Assembly (NCBI RefSeq): GCF_040954645.1
Contig: NC_092806.1
Span: forward strand, 128,734,952-128,798,951
Direction of reading: 5' to 3'
Length of the DNA: 64,000 nt
Source of the DNA: Diabrotica undecimpunctata
Lineage: Eukaryota > Arthropoda > Insecta > Coleoptera > Chrysomelidae
Position 1 is the first letter of the stretch. Each line of letters starts with the position of its first letter. The notes below the pieces were generated by a model, which was given only the letters and a program-made list of their open reading frames with translations, ran no database searches and was not told the DNA's origin. This document shows positions 56,950-64,000 of the stretch, piece by piece. Both the position numbers and the translations under genes were made by a program.

Positions 56950-57284
56950 ACGCTTTGAACGTGAAACCAAATCTTTGCTGTCTTTTTCATTTTATTCGGA
57001 TCTACTCTGTATGAGTACAAGAAACAAATTCGTTATGGATTTCTGCTTAGTTGATAGACATGTCGTGGAATGCAAATTTTAGATTCCCCATGTCTCTATT
57101 AACATCTTTATCAACGTCTGTTATACCTTGCATTTATAGAAGGTTCAGATTAAAGCAGAAATCTGAATTTGTTTCGAAACTATCTTACCGATTTTTCTAT
57201 CAGATGTCGCCATTGCGTCCATAACGAAGCCATTTTATTGTTGCTTCCTAAAAGACAGAGAAGATTATTTTTCACATTAAGAAC

Positions 57285-57346
57285 GGCTATGAATAACTGT
57301 TCTGATGAGACTTATTAAGTCGAAATACGTATCAACAGATACATAG
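57285..57346 (+). ncRNA. Type-I hammerhead ribozyme (locus 2, plus 2)
   Basis: CUGAUGA at 57302-57308, stem II GACUU-AUU-AAGUC (5 bp, no mismatch), GAAA at 57322-57325, UACGUA then UC with cleavage expected after C57333. Stem I pairs CUGUU with AACAG and CUAUG with CAUAG. All canonical core positions are present (CUGANGA, G-C first pair of stem II, GAAA, A15.1-U16.1, C17). Exactly 397 bp downstream of the previous motif. Confidence 0.88.
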
Positions 57347-57464
57347 ACGCTTTGAACGTGAAATCAAATCTTTGCTGTCTTTTTCATTTTAAAACTTCTT
57401 TACTTTATCCAGTAGTGTCAGATTAAATGTTAAAAGAACATAATAAAACGGTCTAGTAAAACAA

Positions 57465-57915
57465 AGGACCCCAGGACTTTTCTAATGAAAAAATGTTTCA
57501 GTTAAATTGGCTGAAACTTTGCCAAAAGGTAGCTTTGGTTATGCTGATCAATAGTTCTTATTGACCCAGGACTGTTTCTGAATTACAAAGGTTCAAAATG
57601 CCTATGCTTTTAATGCCCATTTAAATGATACATATTTGTATATTATACAGGGTGTTAATAAATAAGTGTAACATGCTTCAGGCAGTAATTCTGTATGAAA
57701 GATAATGGTAGTTTACTATATGAACGTTTGTCCGCAAATACTTGGTTTTCCGATATCCGCGCTGTTGAAATTTTTCTTAAAAACTGACGATTGTTTTAAA
57801 ACTGGTTGAAACAAGCAAATGAAATTTTGTGGGTTTAAGGAGATAGATTTATTGCTCGTTTTTTGCCATATATTTAAGAATTATATGTTTATCATTGGCG
57901 CACATACGGTAATGG
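57465..57915 (+). repeat. Left ~450-bp inverted arm of a composite
   Basis: Inverted copy of 62345-62797. Landmarks shared in order: GTTAAATTGG, GGTAGCTTTGGT, CTGATCAA, GGTTCAAAATG, TATTATA-AGGGTGTTA-TAAATAAGT, TGTCCGCAAAT, TGTTGAAAT and CATTGGCGCACATA. Similarity is moderate, so the arms are old. TATACAGGGTGTT within the arm looks like a mariner-type terminus. Confidence 0.75.
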
Positions 57916-58101
57916 TCTCAATTTTATTAAGGAAAAAATGGTACACCATTGTACAATACAAATCAAAATTATTTTTGAATTCTTCGTTTAATTTGTAACA
58001 AAAAATTTTTTTTCTTTCTTGTCATCTTAGGCGCCGTTTTTGAACAAAAAAATAAAACATCTTAAAACATATTTGTCATTTCTTCAATACATTTTTAAGA
58101 A

Positions 58102-58840
58102 CTACCTAATACAATAACAATAAACCAGAATAATAACAGAAAGTTTCAGTAATAAAATAGCATAGCTACAAAAAACTCTGTCAAACGCTTTCTGTAGGTC
58201 AATCAGACACAGAAATGCTGGTCTATTATACTCTAGTGATTTCTCAGTAATTTGCTTTATAACGAAAACCCTGTTGTTCTGTTTATACAGTTTATACATC
58301 TGTAGTTTTCTAGCTGTTTTTTATCTCCTTTTTAAATAGTAGAATTAGTTCGCTCGTTCTCCATTCTTCCGGTATTTTATTATGTTCTATAATAATTTTA
58401 TTAATTAATGTTGTTAATTGTTCTGTCATTGCTGCTCCACAATATTTCAGTAACTCGTTTGGTATCCCGTTTTTACCTGCTGTTTTTTTGTTCTTCAGGT
58501 TTTGAAGTATTTTCCGAACTTCCTGTATATTTAAATTAAGTTCTTCATTTGTGGTAATTTCTGATGTTTCCGGTTTAAGCGTCGTTTGTTCTTCCTCTGC
58601 ACTACTTTTAAGTAGTCAATCCACGTATACTTTTCTATGTATTTTGCTTCTATTAGTTCCTTTACCTCCGTTCTTTGACCTCTTATAAAGCGCCATATTT
58701 CCTTTTGCAGACCGTAAATTCTTGTTCCATTTCTTTCAAAAAGCGATCCCAGTGATCATTTTTTATTTTTCTCGCAAGTGCATGTGTTTCGTTTCTAATT
58801 GTCTTGTAATTATGGTATGCCTCTTGTGTTTTGGTCGACA
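58102..58840 (-). pseudogene. LINE RT 5' half remnant
   Basis: Minus strand: ETHALARKIKNDHWDRFLKE, then EVRKILQNLKNKKTAGKNGI, PNELLKYCGAAMTEQLTTLI, KIPEEWRTSELILLFKKGDK and, in the last frame, AFLCLIDLQKAFDRVF (palm Asp block). This is the linker and RT fingers of a LINE. It is interrupted at both ends. It belongs to the same broad family as the plus-strand piece at 60778-61440. Confidence 0.75.
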
Positions 58841-60220
58841 TGTATTTCAGGTGCGACAATAAGCGAAATCCAAGCGAAATCCCTACGGAATGGAAGATAT
58901 CATACCTTAGTACTATACATAAAAGGGGTGATAAAAATAATTGTGAAAATTACCGAGGAATAGCTGTAACCGGATCTATAAGTCGAATATATGGAAAGGT
59001 TTTAAAGAACCGAATCGAGAGAGAATTCTTAGATTATGAAGCAGAAGAACAAGCAGGATTTCGTACGGGTCGATCCACTATTGACCACATTTTCTCCTTA
59101 ACCTAGATAATAGAAAAAAAGATAGGACGAAATCAAGAGATTCATGTGTTGTTCGTCGACCTACGGAAAGCCTACGACAGCGTTCCACTGAAGAAGCTGT
59201 GGCAATCAATGGAGAGCACGAATATTAATATAGATATAATAAAAGCCGTCAAAGTGCTATACAACCAACAAATAACAAAAATAAAAGCAGGGATACAAAT
59301 AACAACAGGATTTATAACATCAAAAGGAAAGCAAGGCTGTTGTCTGTCCCCCACTTTATTTAAAATATACCTCGAAAGTGCTTTAAAAAGATGGAAACAA
59401 AAATACAGGACAATGGGAATACCGCTCACCAACACTATGGTATATACTTTCAACTTTGCAGACGATCAAGTTATAACAGCTCAAGATTATGACGATTTAA
59501 ACTATATGGCACGAAAATTAATTGAAGAGTATATATTGAAGAGAATATATGGGGTCTAGAAATAAATAAAAAGAAAACCGATTACCTGTGCATTGGAGGA
59601 GAACAAAAAGATCTCGTATTAGACGATAACACCACAATAAAGCACTGTTGTGACTACAAATATCTAGGTATCACTATTTCACAAGATGGAACATTAGACA
59701 AGGTCATAAGAGAGACAGAAATACGTCAGGGAGAAAAGCCATCACAATGTTAAACAGCATTTTATGGGACCAATCCATCAGCAAAGAAAATAAAAAGAGG
59801 ATATATGAGACTATAGTAAAAAGTATCACTTTATACAGCTGTGAGGTATGACCACTGAAAGAAAGAACACTGATTTTTGGAGAAGAGTCGCAGGAAGATC
59901 TAGAAGAGAAAGGATTACCAACGAATGCATTAGAGAAATAATGGGAATCAAACGAAGAATCACAGATAACCTAACAACAAAACAACTTATCTGGTTCGGA
60001 CTCATACAAAGAATGGATGAACAACGAATACCAAAAGAAATATTAAAATGGCAACCAGAAGGAAAGAGAAAACGAGTTAGACCGAGAAAAAGTTGGAGCG
60101 AAGGAATAAATAAAGAACTGAGAGAGAGGGCCATAGAAGAAGACCTATGGAACAACCTGACTAAGTGGCGATTGGAAGTCGGAAAACGGCGGAGAACGTT
60201 ATAAACCGACAAGTAGTAGT
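58841..60220 (+). pseudogene. LINE ORF2 RT and tail
   Basis: Open pieces 58831-59106 and 59146-59559 give IPTEWKISYLSTIHKRGDKN, ENYRGIAVTGSISRIYGKVL, EQAGFRTGRSTIDHIF, LFVDLRKAYDSVPLKKLWQS, KQGCCLSPTLFKIYLESALK and FNFADDQVITAQDYDDLNYM. After frame breaks come the thumb and a 118-codon tail (59848-60204) ending KRVRPRKSWSEGINKELRE and WRLEVGKRRRTL. A TAGTAGTA tail closes it at about 60217. It is the same family as 22345-23720 and 15715-17400. Confidence 0.85.
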
Positions 60221-60795
60221 AATATGTCAGGTAAGCTTTTTTGTTTTCTTTGCATTTTTCCTTCACTTCTGTACAAAACCATCGAGTTCTTCGCCTTGGT
60301 AACGATTTATTTTTATTTATATTTCTTTCACCAAGAACTTCCTTGGTCAAGGCTAAGATATTAGACTTAATTTTTGCCCAGCTTTCTTCGACTCCATCAC
60401 TTTCTGTGATATATGTATTTCTGCTTTTTTCGGTTATTCTTTTTATTATTCTTATTCTTATTATTCTGAAATAGGTATCTTGTGGAGTCATCCTGTAAGC
60501 TTTCGACTTTTGTCTCTCTGGTGTATTCTGATACTTTGATATCACATATATGTGTTTTCATTCGGATTTTGCACAATACCAATTTATGATCGCTTTCTAT
60601 TTCTGCTGATGTTAGTGCTCTTACATCCAAGATTTGAGAGGGCTGTAACTCTGTATTCGACAGAATATAGTCTATCATAGATCTTTGTCGTCTACTGTTT
60701 TTAAGTGTATTTATGTGTATAGAAATAGGCAGCGGAATAAGACAAGTGGATTCAATTTGATAATGGATGAATACTCTGTAACGCAGACGACGCAA
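60221..60795 (-). pseudogene. LINE endonuclease C-terminus and linker
   Basis: Minus strand: QRSMIDYILSNTELQPSQIL followed by DVRALTSAEIESDHKLVLCK. This is the end of an AP-type endonuclease, with the catalytic SDH motif. A Lys/Asn-rich linker and SDGVEESWAKIKSNILALTK with KEVLGERN follow in an overlapping frame. It abuts the 3' end of the plus-strand LINE tail to tail, so it is a separate insertion. Confidence 0.7.
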
Positions 60796-61440
60796 TATTG
60801 ATAGCCCAAGATGAAGATAGTCTGCAAAGACTGGTCCACTGATTTAACATGAGAGCAAAATAATTTAATATGACAATCTCATCTCAGAAAACTAAAACAA
60901 TAGTAGTCAGCAAAGAACCAACCAGATGTAAAATAGAAATTGATGGCATCAGTATTGAACAAGTAATGGAAATAAAATATTTAAGAATTACACTGTCTAG
61001 CTATGAAGACCTGGACAAAGAATTGAGAGATCAAGTACAAAAAGCAAATAGACTGGCAGGATGCCTTAATAACACTATATGGCTAAACAGACACATAACA
61101 CTAAGATGAAATCAAGAATTTATAAAGCCAGTGTAAGACCAATAATGGCCAAAGGCTACTGAATACGGCAGAGATGAGAGTGCTGAGAAAAATTACAGGA
61201 AATACGCTGAGAGATCAAAAGAGAAGTGAAGACATTGGAAGAAAATGTATCCTACATTGTATAAATGAATGGACACAAAATAGAAAAAAAAGCAGAATGG
61301 AGGAGGCAGAAGTCACCAATCAGCAGAAGAAGTATCGGGCGACTGCGCAAAAGATGGAGTGACAACTTTCCATAGAGGTATTAATAAGCCAATGCACAAG
61401 CAGAATTGCTTATAAAGAAGAAGCAGAAGCTACAAAATAA
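60778..61440 (+). pseudogene. LINE RT C-terminal half with 3' tail
   Basis: Starts at NADDAILIAQDEDSLQRLVH (the YADD block), MTISSQKTKTIVVSKEPTRC, VMEIKYLRITLSSYEDLDKE and CLNNTIWLNRHITLR, then, in other frames, MRVLRKITGNTLRDQKRSED and a tail KDGVTTFHRGI. The last ~120 bp match the LINE tail at 31190-31315 and end with AAGAAGAAGCAGAAG. Confidence 0.75.
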
Positions 61441-61481
61441 TGTTCAAAATGACCGTCTGAAATATGACATAGGATTCAATT

Positions 61482-62074
61482 CTTAGCCGCAGTGGTTGTC
61501 GTATTTGTGCAAATATTCTTGGTGTATTTCTTATTTACTTATGTAAAAGTGGTCTTAGTTAAATTGACTGAAAAAACGTAGCTTTAGTCACGCTGATCAA
61601 AAGGTCTTGATGTCCTAAGACTCAGAAATTAATTGTGTTTGAGTTATAAAACTTCATGTTGTCGGTTTTTAGTCCATTTTTTAAAAGCATTAATTTGCAA
61701 ACGCGCCGTCCCATACATTCAATATACGTCATTCTTGTACCTATCTAAGTAAACACGAATATCATATCAAAAGAACATTTCTTAATGTTTCCCTGACAAA
61801 GAATTTCATTCCGATGACAGACGCCCTATATGTGGGACGGTTGGTTTCCAAATGCGTGATTTAAAAAAAATGGACTAAAAACCGACACTTTAAAGTTCTA
61901 GAACTCAAAAATAATTAATTGCAGAGTCTTGAGACACTAAAAACTTTTGATCAGCATGACTGAAGTTACGTCTCTTCAAAGTTTCAGTCAATTTAACTAA
62001 AATCGCTTTTACATAAGTAAATAAGAAAGTCGCCAGGAGTATTTGCACGAATACTACAACCAATTAGGCTAAAA
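61482..62074. mobile_element. Foldback element, ~240-bp arms
   Basis: Arms 61482-61715 and 61835-62074 are inverted copies: TTAGCC, TGGTTGT-GTATT-GTGCAAATA, TTTCTTATTTACTTATGTAA, TTAGTTAAATTGACTGAAA, CTGATCAAAAG, GTCGGTTTTTAGTCCATTTT. The short centre is unique. The outer halves of its arms are related to the outer ~180 bp of the larger arms at 57465 and 62797, so both belong to one repeat family. Confidence 0.8.
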
Positions 62075-62084
62075 GGTTTCACCA

Positions 62085-62320
62085 AAAACTTAGCTGGAAA
62101 AAACACATCAATCACCTGACTCTTAACTTGTAGTAAAAGACCCATAAAAAAACAAATTAAATCAGAACTTCTAATTGCCTAGGAAATAAATAAGCTAATA
62201 AATTTTGTGTGGGTTCCATTACACATCGACATCGAGGGAAATGAAGCAGTACCTAAAAGTGCGCGGAGTGCAACAACGAGTAAGAATAACAAACTAGTAA
62301 GTAAATATTAACCATGTGGC
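62085..62320 (+). pseudogene. RNase H fragment of an I-like LINE
   Basis: Reads INKLINFVWVPLHIDIEGNE, then AVPKSARSATTSKNN. This is the VWIPSHIGIEGNE-AD block of I-type RNase H with the histidine kept. About 40 residues remain. Confidence 0.55.
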
Positions 62321-62344
62321 TTAAGTCAAAAGTGTTGTGTTTAT

Positions 62345-62797
62345 GGGTATATGTGCCAACGATGAATATTAAAATCTTAATTGTATGGAAAAAAGGTGCA
62401 ATAACTACCTCTTAAAACTCATCAAATTTTATTTGCATATTTTAACCTATTTCAGAGCAATAAATCGTCAGTGTGTTCAGAAGAATTTCAACACCCCGTA
62501 TCTCAGAAACAAAACATTTGCGGACATACATTTATCAATCAAACTGAGATTATTTTTTTATGAAGAATTACTTTCCGAAGTTTGTTGTACTTATTTACTA
62601 ACACCCTATATATTATACAACTTATGTCTGTATTATCCAAATGGAATAAAAACCGACATTTTGAACCTCGTTAACGTAAAAATGTTGATTTCTGAGTCTT
62701 GGGGCAATGAGAACTCTTGATCAGGATGACCAAAGCTACCTCTTTGCCAATTTAACTGAAGCCACTTTTACAGATGAAAAGTACCGGGCTCCTTTTT
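62345..62797 (-). repeat. Right ~450-bp inverted arm of the composite
   Basis: Inverted partner of 57465-57915. The arm includes ACTTATTTACTAACACCCTA at about 62588-62607, the complement of the AGGGTGTTA terminus in the left arm. The frame of 111 codons at 62385-62720 within it is not a gene. Confidence 0.75.
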
Positions 62798-64000
62798 GAG
62801 GATTACTTATAAAAAGTCGTTTGTTCTCGTAGAGCATTCCAAAGTGTAATCTAAAAGATCTTTTATGTATAGCCTATCTATGTTTGTAACTGTCAGATTA
62901 AGTACCTTCTAATGTAATATAATAGGTAGGCATGACTTAATTTAGGTCCTTAAGCATTTCCTTAATGTACGTTTTTGCCCACGATTCTAGTATGTCTGAC
63001 ATTTAAGTGACATAAAAACCAAACATTATGTCTATAACCCAGACATATTATACCTGTCTAAAGTCTATAAAAGTAAGAGGACTACTAAAAAATCTAAAGA
63101 GGATAAAAATTACTTCTTGTTAGTGAAAAAATATCAATTTTTTTAAACCACCCATACATTACCGAGTATAGTACCTGCACAGTCCTAAAGATCGTGGTGG
63201 AAAATAATCCCTAACAGAAAAAAACCTTAATGCCATCCACTTTTACTGTAGGAGTCGTGTAAGCTATCCTGAGAGCATACACCTATCATAACAGATAAAA
63301 TTGAAATAACAGTAGCTGTAAAGAAATATCAGTAGTAGTTATAAATTGTTGCAATTACAGTCTCATGCCATTAATATATGTTTTATTTCATACACAAAAT
63401 TATCACATTAAAGCGAATATTGTTTAGAGCTTCTGGCATATTTAATCGAACTTATCTTTAAATTTAAATAACAATATCGCATGCACATGTATCTATTGAT
63501 CGAACGAAAACGAAGGGGATTTTTGCACGATACCCCTTAGTCATTAAAGCGATGGAATTAATATGAATCAGCCGTCTAGTTAGGGTTATTGCCCTTTTTC
63601 AAATTACTTTCCCGAATTTCCAACATGAGTCTTAGAATATATTTGATTTTTTCTTGTTAAAGCTCTGACTACGGGTAATTTTGTTGTGTTCTAGATATTA
63701 AGCTGTAAATAATTCCTCTTAGACTTAAATGCATGAAATTAACTAAATATATTAAAGCCTTAATTAGAGTATGCGGTAAAATAACTATTTTTTAATTAAT
63801 AGGATGATTTTTTAAGCACCAAGCATTTTATTCTAGAGCCTATAATATTAGTACCGAGGTTTAAAACCATATGTTAAAAGAGCAAAGACGACATAGATAA
63901 AAGTGTAAAGATGCAGTCAAAAAGGATCTGAAAAAAATTGTGTAAGACAGAGGAAATAGTAGCACAGGATAGAAAAGAGTGCAAAAGATTTATGAAAAGT
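62798..64000. other. AT-rich stretch, nothing recognised
   Basis: No gene or element was supported to the end of the window. Confidence 0.45.

Larger units (their letters stand above)
56298..57390. mobile_element. Hammerhead-bearing retrozyme-like insertion, locus 2
   Basis: 1,093 bp flanked by a perfect 12-bp duplication AAAACTTCTTTA (56286-56297 and 57391-57402). It is built of a 397-bp unit: the unit start TCGGTAAGATAGTTTCGAA recurs at 56298 and 56695, and the plus-sense hammerhead start GGCTATG recurs at 56888 and 57285. A minus-sense arm of 590 bp (1.49 units) and a plus-sense arm of 503 bp (1.27 units) meet head to head at 56887/56888. Three hammerhead motifs. No coding frame. This matches the published idea of animal retrozymes moved by Penelope-like machinery; that link is inferred. 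Confidence 0.85.

Noticed and set aside
60397..60545. Twin-primed inversion joining the plus LINE (58841-60220) and the minus piece (60221-60795)
   Set aside because: In twin priming the inverted part lies at the 5' side. Here the minus piece follows the 3' (TAG)n tail, so a separate insertion is simpler.
1..64000. CRISPR array, bacterial operons or phage genes
   Set aside because: No regularly spaced direct repeats with spacers, no ribosome-binding-site-led gene clusters; introns and LINEs show a eukaryotic genome.

Overview
This is a eukaryotic, AT-rich window that I read as a transposon graveyard from an insect nuclear genome, most likely a beetle. The host guess rests only on the mix of repeats: non-LTR retrotransposons of several clades, Penelope-like elements, IS630/Tc1/mariner-type DNA transposons, a piggyBac scrap and long (AT)n tracts. 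I found no host gene, rRNA, tRNA or CRISPR array. Almost every coding stretch is a broken mobile-element gene. The exception is one nearly intact 520-codon reading frame.

Layout. 0-5.5 kb: a mariner-like element (1314-4122) that landed in an (AT)n tract and was later invaded by a hammerhead-ribozyme repeat and a LINE tail. 5.5-8 kb: TIR elements around a decayed DDE transposase. 9.2-10.5 kb: a LINE with RT and RNase H. 10.7-13.6 kb: a complete-looking DNA transposon with 24-bp perfect terminal inverted repeats, a 4-bp target duplication, a 5'UTR intron and a large unclassified DDE-like protein. 13.8-21.4 kb: Penelope-like remnants (a GIY-YIG end and an RT piece), LINEs, and a 200-bp-arm inverted repeat. 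22.3-28.3 kb: a row of minus-strand LINEs and a piggyBac scrap. 29.3-34.8 kb: one R1-like LINE cut by a Tc1-like transposon and by a small LTR retrotransposon, with a MADF-bearing TIR element next to it. 36-44 kb: more LINEs, a mariner-like element with long TIRs, and a DDE transposase. 44.9-47 kb: an internally deleted I-like LINE. 48-56 kb: LINE pieces and a MITE. 56.3-57.4 kb: a second hammerhead repeat locus. 57.5-62.8 kb: a ~5.3-kb composite framed by ~450-bp inverted arms and filled with LINE pieces.

The most interesting system is the hammerhead repeat. Two unlinked insertions (1530-2309 and 56298-57390) carry five type-I hammerhead ribozyme motifs in ~400-bp units. Each locus has a minus-sense and a plus-sense arm joined head to head, with arms of up to 1.5 units. 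The outer ends fall at the same unit positions in both loci, and each has its own 11-12-bp flanking duplication. This fits a small non-autonomous retroelement (retrozyme-like) copied from a circular or multimeric RNA, possibly by Penelope machinery, remnants of which lie at 13.9-14.8 and 19.1-19.5 kb. The second is the 10.7-13.6 kb transposon with its DUF7869-like protein. All family names come from motif recognition by eye; no database search was possible.
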